Assembly (NCBI GenBank): GCA_934292725.1
Contig: CAKQXY010000012.1
Coordinates: forward strand, 12,528 to 76,527
Direction: 5' to 3'
Length of the DNA stretch: 64,000 bases
Source of the DNA: an uncultured Lachnospiraceae bacterium
Lineage (GTDB): Bacteria > Bacillota > Clostridia > Lachnospirales > Lachnospiraceae
Shown here in pieces: positions 16,819 to 26,374 of this stretch; position 1 is the stretch's first letter, and each line of letters starts with the position of its first letter. The translations under genes and the position numbers were made by a program. The notes under the pieces are model-generated. The model did no database searches. It worked only from the letters and a program-made list of their open reading frames with translations, and was not told the DNA's origin.

Positions 16819-17906
16819 TGGAGAGAGGTGAACACGTTTTGGAGATGAAGATAAATAAATTGCCGGCCGGAACATGGAGATGGCTGCATATGAATAATGC
16901 TCGCATTGAGCAGGAAGCAGATCTGGCGTTATGTCAGGTTGCGATTCAATGTCCAGATGCGATTGTAAAGACAGAAACATCAGAGGAACAGCTTAATCAG
17001 ATTCGTACAGGTATGGGCGAAGATATGACAAAGCTGCTACAGGAGTCTGGAACACAGGCAATCTGTTTTACAGCGGAGGAAGGTGTAAAGGAGGCAGCTC
17101 CAGTAACACTTTCATTTGGCTATCAGGATACTGACCGCAAGGGAAATAGAATTGATCTGTATTTGAAAGAAAACAGTGAGATGACAGTTGTAATGGATTA
17201 CCACAGCAACGAGGGAACTGGTACTGCAGCAATTCAGACAAAGATTCACGCAGAGAAGAATGCAAAGTTAAAGCTGATTCAGATTGAACGTCTTGGAGAA
17301 GGCTTTGATTGCATGAATGATATCGGTGCCTACTGCGAAGATGGTGCAGGAGTTGAACTTGTACAGTTAGTTATCGGTGGAAAAAATGTCTATATGGGTG
17401 CAGAGACAACACTTGCTGGAAAAGAATCTGATTTTACAGCAGCAATAGGCTATCAGGTGACAGGTGAAAATCGTCTTGATATGAATTACAATGCCGTTCA
17501 TGAAGGCAAGAAGACAACGAGCAGCATGACAGCAAATGGTGTGCTTCGCGACCATGCAAAGAAGCTGTTTCGCGGTACCATTGACTTTAAGAAGGGTGCA
17601 AAAGGCGCAAAGGGTGATGAGTTAGAGGATGTACTTCTTCTTGATGATGGCGTTCAGAACCAGACAATCCCGTTGATTCTTTGTGCAGAGGAGGATGTAG
17701 AAGGAAATCATGGTGCATCCATCGGAAGCCTTGACGATGAGCTGATTTTCTATCTGGAATCAAGAGGAATCAGTGAAGAGGCTGCATATGAGCTAATGGC
17801 AAAGGCAAGATTAAAGGCTGTCTGCAAGAAGATTCCGGTTGAAGGTCTTCGCGCAGAACTTAATGAAATGTTAGATGGCGAGGAGCCGGTTGGAGAGGAG
17901 CAGTAA
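16815..17906 (+). CDS. sufD: Fe-S cluster assembly protein SufD
   Basis: The protein is a SufB paralog with the same beta-helix core but a divergent N-terminus. The C-terminal NHGASIGSLDDELIFYLESR motif carries the conserved histidine. The first possible start (ATG ATG at 16815) overlaps the sufB stop. AGAGAGGTG at 16822-16830 could instead serve TTG 16839 or ATG 16845, which would give about 353-355 residues. SufD pairs with SufB and is needed for iron entry. The next start is two bases after its stop. Confidence 0.93.
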   Translation: MMERGEHVLEMKINKLPAGTWRWLHMNNARIEQEADLALCQVAIQCPDAIVKTETSEEQLNQIRTGMGEDMTKLLQESGTQAICFTAEEGVKEAAPVTLSFGYQDTDRKGNRIDLYLKENSEMTVVMDYHSNEGTGTAAIQTKIHAEKNAKLKLIQIERLGEGFDCMNDIGAYCEDGAGVELVQLVIGGKNVYMGAETTLAGKESDFTAAIGYQVTGENRLDMNYNAVHEGKKTTSSMTANGVLRDHAKKLFRGTIDFKKGAKGAKGDELEDVLLLDDGVQNQTIPLILCAEEDVEGNHGASIGSLDDELIFYLESRGISEEAAYELMAKARLKAVCKKIPVEGLRAELNEMLDGEEPVGEEQ

Positions 17907-17907
17907 A

Positions 17908-19146
17908 ATGACGACAGAAGAAAGAAAGGCGGAAGATGCACGCTTTCGCCAGGAATATCCACTGTTTGCACAGTATCCAGAGCTGATTTATCTTGATAAC
18001 GCAGCGACCACGCAAAAGCCATCATGTGTCATTCAGGCAGAATCAGCATTTTATGAAAAATATAATGCTAACCCATTTCGTGGTGTTTATGAGCTGGCCG
18101 AGTTTGCTACAGAGCATTATGAGGAGGCTAGAGCAGCTGTTGCAGAGCTTCTTCATGCAAATACAGATGAGATTGTTTTTACCAGAAATGCATCAGAGAG
18201 TCTGAATTTGATTGCATACAGTTTAGGAAATCTTGTGCTTCGTCCTGGCGATGAGGTTCTTGTCAGCATTATGGAACATCACAGCAATCTGCTTGTATGG
18301 CAGCAGGCAGCAAAGCGCACAGGTGCAACGCTTCGTTATCTTGACTGCACACAGGATGGAAAGATTACCGCCGAGATGGTAGAGGCTGCTATTACTGATA
18401 AAACAAAGATTTTCGCTGTGACTCAGATTTCAAATGTACTGGGATGGAAAAATGATATTAAATCATTTGCAGAGATCTGTCATAGAAAAGGCTGTCTGAT
18501 TGTAGCAGATGGTGCACAGAGCGTTCCTCATATTGAGGTCGATGTCAAGGCACTTGATGTTGATTTTCTGGCATTTTCCGGTCATAAGATGATGGGACCA
18601 ATGGGTATTGGTGCGCTGTACGGAAAGAAGGAACTGTTAGAATCAATGCCGCCATTTTTATTTGGCGGAGAGATGATTGATACCGTCACAAGAGAGGGTG
18701 CCGTGTATGCACCAGTTCCGCATAAGTTTGAGGCAGGTACTGTTAATGCAGCAGGTGCAGTTGGACTTATGGCAGCGATCCGTTACTTAAAAGAGATTGG
18801 ATTTGATACTATTGAAAGACGTGAGGCAGAATTAACGCAGTATGCAGTAAAGCGCCTTTTGGCAATTCCTGGCGTGCACATTCTTGGTTCACAGGATCCA
18901 AGTGAGCATCACAGCATTGTGACATTCCTTGTTGACAATGTGCATCCGCATGATGTTGCATCTATTCTCGATATGGATCACATCGCAGTACGTGCAGGTC
19001 ATCATTGTGCACAGCCGCTTCTGCAGCATTTAAATACGTCAGCAACCACACGTGCAAGCTTTGCATTTTATAATACAATGGAAGAGGTTGATGCTCTGGC
19101 AGACAGTCTCGCTCAGGTAAGAAGGAGGATGGGTTACGTTGACTAA
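17908..19146 (+). CDS. sufS: Cysteine desulfurase SufS
   Basis: This type II PLP-dependent cysteine desulfurase is 412 residues long. The N-terminus has YLDNAATTQKP, the Schiff-base lysine is K227 (FSGHKMMGP), and the persulfide-bearing cysteine is C367 in RAGHHCAQPL. Group II enzymes need an activating acceptor, here SufU encoded next. The frame is open from 17875, but ATG 17908, with GGAGAGGAG upstream, starts after the sufD stop. It supplies sulfur to SufBCD; a second desulfurase (nifS-like) is at 60418. Confidence 0.96.
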   Translation: MTTEERKAEDARFRQEYPLFAQYPELIYLDNAATTQKPSCVIQAESAFYEKYNANPFRGVYELAEFATEHYEEARAAVAELLHANTDEIVFTRNASESLNLIAYSLGNLVLRPGDEVLVSIMEHHSNLLVWQQAAKRTGATLRYLDCTQDGKITAEMVEAAITDKTKIFAVTQISNVLGWKNDIKSFAEICHRKGCLIVADGAQSVPHIEVDVKALDVDFLAFSGHKMMGPMGIGALYGKKELLESMPPFLFGGEMIDTVTREGAVYAPVPHKFEAGTVNAAGAVGLMAAIRYLKEIGFDTIERREAELTQYAVKRLLAIPGVHILGSQDPSEHHSIVTFLVDNVHPHDVASILDMDHIAVRAGHHCAQPLLQHLNTSATTRASFAFYNTMEEVDALADSLAQVRRRMGYVD

Positions 19147-19609
19147 CAAAACCTTTTATAATGAAATTTTAATCGATCACAACATGCATCCGGGTCATAA
19201 GCATGATTTAGACGATGCAAACATGGTGATGGAAGGCTTAAATCCAACATGCGGCGATCATATTTGGCTGAAACTCAAGGTTGAAGATGGTGTGATCGTA
19301 GATGGCTCCTTTGTAGGCGAGGGCTGTGCAGTTTCCCAGGCATCTGCTGATATGATGCTCGATCTGATTATCGGACAGAAGGTAGAAGATGCTGAGAAAC
19401 TGGCAGATAACTTCTTAAAGATGATCAAGGGAACAGCTACAGAAGAAGAAATTGAAAGTCTTGAAGAAGCATCTGCGCTTGAGGATATCGCGCATATGCC
19501 GGCACGTGTAAAGTGTGCAGTGCTCGGATGGCATACCATGGAAGAGATGCTTAAATGTGATAAGTGCAGCGGACATGGGGAGTGCAGTCACTGCAACCCG
19601 GAAGGTTGA
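19139..19609 (+). CDS. sufU: SufU zinc-dependent sulfurtransferase with Cys-rich tail
   Basis: The TTG start at 19139 overlaps the sufS end by eight bases and has AAGGAGG at 19122-19128. Zinc ligands expected for SufU are present: C38 and D40 (NPTCGDH), C63 (GEGCAVSQ), C126 (VKCAVLGW). SufU takes persulfide sulfur from SufS. Unusually, a C-terminal extension adds four cysteines, C140, C143, C149 and C152, spaced CX2C-X5-CX2C. This zinc-ribbon- or rubredoxin-like knuckle is absent from Bacillus SufU (about 147 residues; here 156). Its role is unknown. Confidence 0.94.
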   Translation: MTNKTFYNEILIDHNMHPGHKHDLDDANMVMEGLNPTCGDHIWLKLKVEDGVIVDGSFVGEGCAVSQASADMMLDLIIGQKVEDAEKLADNFLKMIKGTATEEEIESLEEASALEDIAHMPARVKCAVLGWHTMEEMLKCDKCSGHGECSHCNPEG

Positions 19610-19629
19610 TAAAAAAGTTTTGCTTAAAG

Positions 19630-19670
19630 AGTCTTACTGATTTTCTCAAATGGAGATCAGTAAGACTTTT
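19630..19670 (+). terminator. Terminator of suf operon
   Basis: AGTCTTACTGAT (19630-19641) and ATCAGTAAGACT (19656-19667) are perfectly complementary, followed by a short T-run. Confidence 0.85.
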
Positions 19671-19791
19671 GTGATTTTAAAATAAGATTCGATAAATTGT
19701 TTTGGTAAAATACCTTGTAGGTGGCGTGGATTCATGATATCCTAAAGGCATTAAAGATGCGTAGAGTAGAAACTTAGACAGGAGGCGTGGT

Positions 19792-21495
19792 ATGGCAAGA
19801 ACGATCAGTATCGGAAATCAGAGCTTTCAAGAGATTCGAGAAAAAGGCTATTTTTTCGTGGACAAAACCAGCTTTATTAAGGAGTGGTGGGAGTCAGCAG
19901 ATACCGCAACGCTGATTACTCGTCCGCGCCGTTTTGGTAAAACGATGAATATGGATATGTTAAATTGTTTCTTTTCCAATCGCTTTCAGGGCAGAGGCGA
20001 TCTGTTTGAGGGGCTATCGATATGGAAAGAAGAAGCATACAGGAGATTACAGGGGACGTATCCAGTCATTTTTGTAAGCTTTGCAGATGTAAAACAGGAC
20101 AATTGCAAGGATGCAGTGCAAAAAATTAAAAATATTATCGCGCAGGTTTATCGCCAGTTTTTTGATGAGCAGGATGAAAAACTGCCTAATCAAATTGCAC
20201 AGGTAATGCGTGCAGATATGAGTGATGTTGTGGCGCAAGGAGCTTTGCAGCGATTGTCAGAGGAATTAGCAGGGCGATATGGAAAAAAAGTCCTTATTTT
20301 TCTGGATGAATATGACACACCAATGCAGGAAGCATACCTGCATGGATATTGGGATGAATTTACTGGATTTATCCGTGGATTGTTCAATTCTACATTTAAG
20401 AGCAACTTTTTTATGGAACGTGGAATCATGACGGGAATTACCCGCGTTTCCAAGGAATCGGTATTTTCTGATTTAAATAATTTAAGTGTGGTAACAACAA
20501 CATCTGAAAAATATGCATCATGTTTTGGCTTTACGCAGGAGGAAGTAACAGAAGCACTTGAAGAGTACGGCATGGCTAAGACAAAAGAGGCGGTAAGACA
20601 GTGGTATAATGGTTTTACGTTTGGTAACCATCGGGATATTTATAATCCGTGGTCAATCACGAATTTCCTAAAGGAAAAACGCTTTCTTCCATACTGGGCA
20701 TCAACAAGCTCGAATGGTCTTGCCAGTCAGCTAATTCGCACGGCATCGGCTGGATTAAAGGAAAAAATGGAAGCTTTGTTAAATGGACAGGCTATTACTG
20801 TAAATTTTGATGAGCAGATTGTGTACAGTCAGCTTGATGATAATGAGAGTGCGATCTGGAGTTTGCTGACCGCATCGGGATATTTAAAAATTGAGAAAGT
20901 TGAATACCGAGGTATTTTATTTGAACCCTGGTATACCTTGTGTATTACAAATCTTGAGACAGTCAGCATGTTTTCTACGATGTTTAAGGGATGGTTTTCC
21001 AACTCAGACGCCAATTATAATGGTTTTATCAAAGCATTGCTTGGCGGTAATTTAAAAGAAATGAATCTCTATATGAATGATGTCGTATTGGCAACGTTCA
21101 GCAATTTCGATACGGGAAAGCATCCATCAGTGAGAACACAGCCAGAGCGTTTTTATCATGGATTTGTTTTGGGACTTTTGGTTGAACTGCGTGGGCGCTA
21201 CAGCGTGCAATCGAATAAGGAAAGCGGCTATGGGCGCTATGATATTTGCCTGATTCCTCAGAATCACACCGATCCAGCTATCATATTGGAATTTAAAGTG
21301 CATGATCCAGATGAGGAAAAGACCCTTTCGGACACGGTAATGTCCGCATTAAAACAAATCGAAGACAAGGCATATGATGCCGTTTTGCTTGATGCAGGAG
21401 TGGGTAAGGAGCGGATTCATCATTACGGTTTTGCTTTTGAGGGAAAGACTGTGTTGATTGGAAGTGATGATGTAAAAAAAATTAGACAAAATTAA
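19792..21495 (+). CDS. AAA-ATPase-like / PD-(D/E)XK nuclease family protein
   Basis: The 567-residue protein has the two-part layout of the DUF1703-type family abundant in gut anaerobes. An N-terminal AAA-like ATPase carries a shortened P-loop, RPRRFGKT (42-49), and Walker B VLIFLDEYDTPM near 165. The C-terminal PD-(D/E)XK nuclease-like domain has an ILEFKVHD motif near 499. GGAGGCG precedes the ATG. The function of the family is unknown; defence or mobile-element roles have been proposed because copies are numerous and variable. A diverged second member lies at 57229. Confidence 0.85.
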   Translation: MARTISIGNQSFQEIREKGYFFVDKTSFIKEWWESADTATLITRPRRFGKTMNMDMLNCFFSNRFQGRGDLFEGLSIWKEEAYRRLQGTYPVIFVSFADVKQDNCKDAVQKIKNIIAQVYRQFFDEQDEKLPNQIAQVMRADMSDVVAQGALQRLSEELAGRYGKKVLIFLDEYDTPMQEAYLHGYWDEFTGFIRGLFNSTFKSNFFMERGIMTGITRVSKESVFSDLNNLSVVTTTSEKYASCFGFTQEEVTEALEEYGMAKTKEAVRQWYNGFTFGNHRDIYNPWSITNFLKEKRFLPYWASTSSNGLASQLIRTASAGLKEKMEALLNGQAITVNFDEQIVYSQLDDNESAIWSLLTASGYLKIEKVEYRGILFEPWYTLCITNLETVSMFSTMFKGWFSNSDANYNGFIKALLGGNLKEMNLYMNDVVLATFSNFDTGKHPSVRTQPERFYHGFVLGLLVELRGRYSVQSNKESGYGRYDICLIPQNHTDPAIILEFKVHDPDEEKTLSDTVMSALKQIEDKAYDAVLLDAGVGKERIHHYGFAFEGKTVLIGSDDVKKIRQN

Positions 21496-21526
21496 AAAAC
21501 TCCTCATGTTTTTTCAAAAAAATACA

Positions 21527-21555
21527 TTGCAGCTTGCCTCCAGCCTGTTTATAAT
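21527..21555 (+). promoter_or_regulatory. Promoter of hypothetical gene at 21605
   Basis: TTGCAG (21527-21532), 17-bp spacer, TATAAT (21550-21555); the leader to the ATG is about 42 nt. Confidence 0.6.
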
Positions 21556-21604
21556 AAAAATAGCAACTAATTGTACAAAGAAAAACGAAATAGGAGGTAC
21601 CAAA

Positions 21605-22765
21605 ATGAATCAGGCAAATTTAGCAAAATTGTTTCATAATTACATTGAGAGCTACAATGTATTAACGGATAAGGAACATGATGAGCTTTATAAGTGGAGA
21701 GCGGTAAACCATTTTCAGTGTCATTGGGATCTGGAAGCAGAGAATTTTGGAGAAATGTTTGAGCAGGCGATGGGACAATCCTTCAATCTCATCAACAATA
21801 GCATTGTGCAGCCAACGAGTGGAATTGTCTTTTTGTGTAAGCAGAATAAGGAAACAGAAGAGGAAGTACGGGAAGAATTTAGAAAGATGCTTGCGCCAGA
21901 TGATGGAGACATAAGAGTACGACAGGAGCGGATTGATGCGTTTGCAGCAGCGATTAACGAAAAATTACAGAAGGTGGCACCGGGCAAATGGAAGTATGAT
22001 CAGGACAGAAGATCTGTTATTATGTATCTGAGTTTTATTTCTCCAGATGACAATTTCATGTTTAAATCAACTGAGGCAAGAGCTTTTGCAAATGGTTGTG
22101 AATTTGGGGAAGATATCGGAAGTGGCCAGACATTTCGACTAGATGTGTATTATCGGATGTGCAGGGAGCTGGCAGAAGAAATTAAAAAGAATGAGAAGCT
22201 GTGTGCACTTTTAGAGGAGAAGCTGCAAGGTGAAGCAAACGCCGATGAGGACAAAACAAATCCGATCACAGAGCTTGCAGGGCGCTACAATATTTATGCC
22301 TATGATATCATTTATTGCGCAAATGCTTATAATCTTTATGGCAATATTCCGGTTCGTAAAAAAACAAAATTAAGCAGCATCGAGCAGAAAAAGCAGGACA
22401 GACAAATTCGGATACAGGAACTCGCATCACAGCGCGATGAGGCAAAAGAACAGATTGAGCAGGTAGAAAATTTGCTAAAAGAAAATCCGCTTCCAGATAT
22501 TAAAGGTATGAGCGTAAAAAATATTCGATATGGAGCAGGAACAGTAGCAGAGCAAAGTGGCAAATATCTTACCGTGGAATTTTCAGCCGGTACAAAGAAG
22601 TTTGTGCTTCCAGATGCAGTGGCAAAAGGTTTTTTAAAGATCGAAGATGCGGATGCCATGGGAAGTTTTGAAAAAATTGGCTTGCTTACGGAAAGAAAAG
22701 AAAAATATACGAGAGAAATCGAAATGCTGACGACAGAGATCACGAGATTAAGTCAGATAAAATAA
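21605..22765 (+). CDS. Hypothetical cytosolic protein with coiled coil
   Basis: I do not recognise this 386-residue protein. AGGAGG at 21592-21597 fits ATG 21605, although the frame extends upstream to 21506. The first ~240 residues are mixed helical with an aromatic-rich N-terminus (YIESYNVLTDKEHDELYKWR). Two coiled-coil segments lie near 288-318 and the extreme C-terminus (EKYTREIEMLTTEITRL). There is no signal peptide or membrane helix. It has its own promoter and is followed 27 bases later by a glycosidase gene, possibly in one transcript. The N-terminal part may bind nucleic acid or a partner, but nothing supports a specific function. Confidence 0.7.
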   Translation: MNQANLAKLFHNYIESYNVLTDKEHDELYKWRAVNHFQCHWDLEAENFGEMFEQAMGQSFNLINNSIVQPTSGIVFLCKQNKETEEEVREEFRKMLAPDDGDIRVRQERIDAFAAAINEKLQKVAPGKWKYDQDRRSVIMYLSFISPDDNFMFKSTEARAFANGCEFGEDIGSGQTFRLDVYYRMCRELAEEIKKNEKLCALLEEKLQGEANADEDKTNPITELAGRYNIYAYDIIYCANAYNLYGNIPVRKKTKLSSIEQKKQDRQIRIQELASQRDEAKEQIEQVENLLKENPLPDIKGMSVKNIRYGAGTVAEQSGKYLTVEFSAGTKKFVLPDAVAKGFLKIEDADAMGSFEKIGLLTERKEKYTREIEMLTTEITRLSQIK

Positions 22766-22792
22766 AAGAGCAAAAAAGAAGGAAAATCGGCG

Positions 22793-24391
22793 ATGGAAAA
22801 GATGGAAACGAAAGAAAACATTACGGAAGAAAAAAACATGGAAAAACATGTATCAGCAGATACTTGTACACGATGGGGAATTTATGAGGTAGCACTTGAT
22901 GGACCAAAGGAGGGCAATCCGTTTACCGAGCAGCATGTAACGGGAACCTTTCATGGTGCAAATGAGACAGTATTGTGTGATGGATTTTATGATGGAGATG
23001 GCATTTACCGTATTCGTTTTATGCCATCCTTTGAGGGAGAGTATACCTATCAGATTCAGACCACATTTGGCAAAGAATATGAAGGCCATTTTACAGTTAT
23101 AAAGCCAAAGGTGGGAGCTCATGGGCCAGTGCGTGTTGCAAATACTTATCATATGGCTTACGAGGATGGCACGCCATATTATTCAATTGGAACAACCTGT
23201 TATGTGTGGGAGCTACAGAGCGATGAATTAATTGAGCAAACATTTGATACACTCAAAAACAGTGCGTTTAATAAGATTCGTTTTTGTATTTTCCCGAAGC
23301 ACTATGATTACAATTTGCGTGAGCCACGTTCATATCCATATGAGGGAACACCAATGGATTCTAGCATATTAACACCAGAAAATTTTGGTGATTATACAGG
23401 AAAGACAAAGGGAAATCACTGGGATTTCACACGCTTTAATCCAAAGCATTTTCAGCATATTGAAAATTGTATTCGTCGTCTTGGTGAGCTTGGAATAGAG
23501 GCAGACCTGATTATGATGCATCCGTATGACCGCTGGGGCTTTTCTAAGATGACAAAAGAGCAGGACGATCTTTACTGGAACTATGCAGTTGCTCGCTTTA
23601 GTGCTTTTGCAAATGTATGGTGGTCACTGGCAAATGAGTATGATCTTATGCCGCATAAAGCAATTCAGGATTGGGAGCGCTATGCATCAATTCTGTGTGA
23701 AAAGGATCCATATCATCATATGCGTTCCATACATAACTGTGTGTCATTGTACGATTTTTCAAGACCATGGATTACACATTGCAGCGTACAGCGCACTGAT
23801 CTATATAAGAGTTCTGAAATCACAAATGAACTCCGTGAGCGTTATCATAAGCCTGTTGTGCTTGACGAAATTGCTTATGAGGGTGATATCCAGCATGGAT
23901 GGGGAAATCTGACAGGAGAAGAGATGCTTCGCCGATTCTGGGAGGCAGCCTGCAGGGGCGGATATCCTGGTCACGGCGAAACTTATTTAAATAAGGAAAA
24001 TATTTTGTGGTGGTCACATGGCGGCATTCTTCATGGAGAGAGTCACAAGCGATTTGGCTTTTTGCTGGATCGCTTAAAGGAGACGCCAGGTCTTGGCTTG
24101 ATGCCGTATTCGCGCACGTGGGATGAAGTGTGTGCGGTGCCGCAGGAGATTACTCCTGGAGAGGCAGAGTGTGGCTGCAAGGAATATTACTTGATTTATT
24201 ACAGCTTTATGCGCCCAACCTTCCGAGAGTTTCATTTTGATGATCAATCAAAATGGCATGTTCGCGTACTTGATACATGGAATATGACAATTGACGACAG
24301 AGGCACCTTTACTGGCAAGTTTAAGGTGACACTTCCGGCAAAGCCGTATATGGCAGTGCAGATCTGGCGTGAGAACGGCACAGAGCAATAA
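22793..24391 (+). CDS. DUF5060/DUF4038-type glycoside hydrolase
   Basis: Residues about 25-105 form a DUF5060 beta-sandwich (RWGIYEVALDGP, then EGEYTYQIQTTFG). A TIM-barrel of the DUF4038/apiosidase-like kind follows, with YSIGTTCYVWELQ, FCIFPKHYDYN, MMHPYDRWGF, a WSLANEYDLM general-acid region near 275 and VLDEIAYEGD near 355. A DUF5605-like C-terminal domain ends the protein. There is no signal peptide, so it probably acts on imported oligosaccharides from pectin-type side chains. The start is taken at 22793; a second ATG a few codons later could also serve. Confidence 0.8.
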   Translation: MEKMETKENITEEKNMEKHVSADTCTRWGIYEVALDGPKEGNPFTEQHVTGTFHGANETVLCDGFYDGDGIYRIRFMPSFEGEYTYQIQTTFGKEYEGHFTVIKPKVGAHGPVRVANTYHMAYEDGTPYYSIGTTCYVWELQSDELIEQTFDTLKNSAFNKIRFCIFPKHYDYNLREPRSYPYEGTPMDSSILTPENFGDYTGKTKGNHWDFTRFNPKHFQHIENCIRRLGELGIEADLIMMHPYDRWGFSKMTKEQDDLYWNYAVARFSAFANVWWSLANEYDLMPHKAIQDWERYASILCEKDPYHHMRSIHNCVSLYDFSRPWITHCSVQRTDLYKSSEITNELRERYHKPVVLDEIAYEGDIQHGWGNLTGEEMLRRFWEAACRGGYPGHGETYLNKENILWWSHGGILHGESHKRFGFLLDRLKETPGLGLMPYSRTWDEVCAVPQEITPGEAECGCKEYYLIYYSFMRPTFREFHFDDQSKWHVRVLDTWNMTIDDRGTFTGKFKVTLPAKPYMAVQIWRENGTEQ

Positions 24392-24539
24392 AAAGACAAA
24401 TTTATTTTTGATTTGTGTTTGTTTGATTTCGCTGCGTGCATTTTACCAGTCAAAAAAAGCATCTTACCCCGATTTGCTTGCCGCAATCTTGTGTTTACGC
24501 TATTCTTCTAATAGAGAGCTTGATAGAGAGGAGTGGCTT

Positions 24540-25445
24540 ATGATGCAGGAAGATTTTATGCAAACAAGTTCGATGCAGGAAATTGAAATTCGAGTGAAAA
24601 ACCTCAAGAAATATTTCAAAGAAGTCAAAGCGGTAGATGACATCAGCTTTGAAGTGCAAAAGGGTGAGCTGTTTGGTTTTTTAGGCGTAAATGGCGCTGG
24701 AAAATCAACGACAATCCGCATGATGTGCACGCTGTTTTCTCCGACAGATGGAGAGATCTGGATTGGAGGACAGCAGGCTGGAATACAGGATGAAGAGATT
24801 CGCCAGAAAATTGGTGTGGTCTGGCAGGAAAATGTGTTGGATGATCGACTTACGGTAAAAGAAAATTTGCAGGTGCGCGCTGCAATGTATAAGACAACGC
24901 GTGCATGGCAAAAGGAACGCATTCAGACAGTATGCGAGAGACTTCATTTGGAGGATATCTACACGAGGCGTTATGCAAAGCTTTCCGGCGGACAAAAGCG
25001 GCGATGTGAAATTGCAGCAGCTCTTTTAAATGACCCTGAGGTTTTATTTTTAGATGAACCGACAACTGGCCTTGATCCGGCTACGAGAAAGCAGGTTTGG
25101 AACAGCGTAGAATCACTTCAGCGTGATGATCAGGTGACGGTTTTTCTGACGACTCATTACATGGAAGAGGCGGCAGCGGCAGGTCATATCGCCATTATCG
25201 ACAAAGGAAAACTTTGTGAGTTTGGAACACCACAGGAATTAAAAATGCGCTATGCAAAGGATACGCTTACGTTATATTATAAAGAAAAAGCACCGCAGAC
25301 AAAAACATTTGACCATAGTATGGAGGCGCTTCCGATCTTGAATCGTCTGGCAGATGAATTGGAAGGCTTTGAGCTGCAGCAGGGAACCATGGATGACGTG
25401 TTTCTGGCTGTTACTGGAAAGAGCCTGAAAGGAGGTGCACTATGA
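24540..25445 (+). CDS. ABC-2 type exporter ATP-binding protein
   Basis: The ATPase starts at ATG 24540 behind GAGAGGAG (24524-24531), although the frame is open from 24369 inside the preceding gene's end. It has Walker A GVNGAGKSTT, signature LSGGQKRR, Walker B VLFLDEPTTGLDP and the H-loop TTHYMEEA, typical of DrrA/CcmA-like drug or lipid exporters. The 301-residue protein overlaps the permease start (ATGA). The neighbouring LytTR regulator and DUF3021 protein complete a known four-gene arrangement. Confidence 0.92.
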   Translation: MMQEDFMQTSSMQEIEIRVKNLKKYFKEVKAVDDISFEVQKGELFGFLGVNGAGKSTTIRMMCTLFSPTDGEIWIGGQQAGIQDEEIRQKIGVVWQENVLDDRLTVKENLQVRAAMYKTTRAWQKERIQTVCERLHLEDIYTRRYAKLSGGQKRRCEIAAALLNDPEVLFLDEPTTGLDPATRKQVWNSVESLQRDDQVTVFLTTHYMEEAAAAGHIAIIDKGKLCEFGTPQELKMRYAKDTLTLYYKEKAPQTKTFDHSMEALPILNRLADELEGFELQQGTMDDVFLAVTGKSLKGGAL

Positions 25446-26353
25446 GTCAAATAAAAGCAATGACAAAACGAAATCTGTTAATCTATTTTCGAGACAAGGG
25501 AACAGTTTTTTTCTCAGTGCTGTCTGCACTTATTGTGCTTGCAATCATGGTAATGTTTCTTGGAGAATCGTCATCGAGCGGTCTGCTTGAAGCACTGAAT
25601 CAATATGGAAGCGGTGCAGCAGAGGACAATGCTAAAAATGCTTCGTGGATGGTACAGTTATGGATTTTGGGCGGCATTCTTGGAATTAATAGCGTAACAG
25701 TATCGATGACAGCAATTGGTGCGATGGTGGAGGATGAAGAAAGAGGACGGTTACGTTCATTTTATGTGACGCCCGCGAGTCGCTTAAATTTGTCACTTGG
25801 CTATATTTTATCCGCATGGTGCAGCGGCATGGTGATCTGCCTCATTACACTTGCGGCAGGCGAAGGATATTTTGCATTGAAAGGTCATCCGCTGCTTCGT
25901 GCAAGTGATATTGCAGCACTTGTCGGTGTGATTGCACTCAATGTTTTTACTTTTTCTGCTATTGGCTACCTCATTGCACTATTTGTGCGCACGTCAAGCG
26001 CATGGAGCGGTTTGCTTACTGTAGTGGGTACACTAGTCGGATTTGTGGGCGGCACGTACATTCCGGTATCATCAATGTCAGCAGGACTACAAAATGTGGT
26101 AAAGCTTCTTCCTGTTATCCATGGAACCGCCTTGATGCGCCGTATTTGTATGCAGGAGGCAGCCAAAACAGTATTTGCCGGTATGTCAGGTGATGTACAA
26201 AAAATCTTTTTTGAAGAGATGGGCGTTGTACTGAAAAATGGTACAGAAAATATCAGCATCGCAGGTCATATATTGATGCTAGTTGCGTGGGCTGTCGCAG
26301 CTATTACCGTGTCTTCTGCCTTTGTCAAGAAAAGAAAGCTAAAAGACAGGTAA
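25442..26353 (+). CDS. ABC-2 type exporter permease
   Basis: The 303-residue membrane protein has one helix near residue 20-40, a loop, then five more helices. Its ABC-2 signature includes VEDEERGRLRSFYVTPASR followed by an aliphatic transmembrane cluster. It pairs with the ATPase, whose stop overlaps its start (ATGA at 25442). The substrate is probably a hydrophobic drug or peptide; it cannot be read from sequence. Confidence 0.9.
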   Translation: MSQIKAMTKRNLLIYFRDKGTVFFSVLSALIVLAIMVMFLGESSSSGLLEALNQYGSGAAEDNAKNASWMVQLWILGGILGINSVTVSMTAIGAMVEDEERGRLRSFYVTPASRLNLSLGYILSAWCSGMVICLITLAAGEGYFALKGHPLLRASDIAALVGVIALNVFTFSAIGYLIALFVRTSSAWSGLLTVVGTLVGFVGGTYIPVSSMSAGLQNVVKLLPVIHGTALMRRICMQEAAKTVFAGMSGDVQKIFFEEMGVVLKNGTENISIAGHILMLVAWAVAAITVSSAFVKKRKLKDR

Positions 26354-26374
26354 GATAAAGAAATGGGGAATTGA

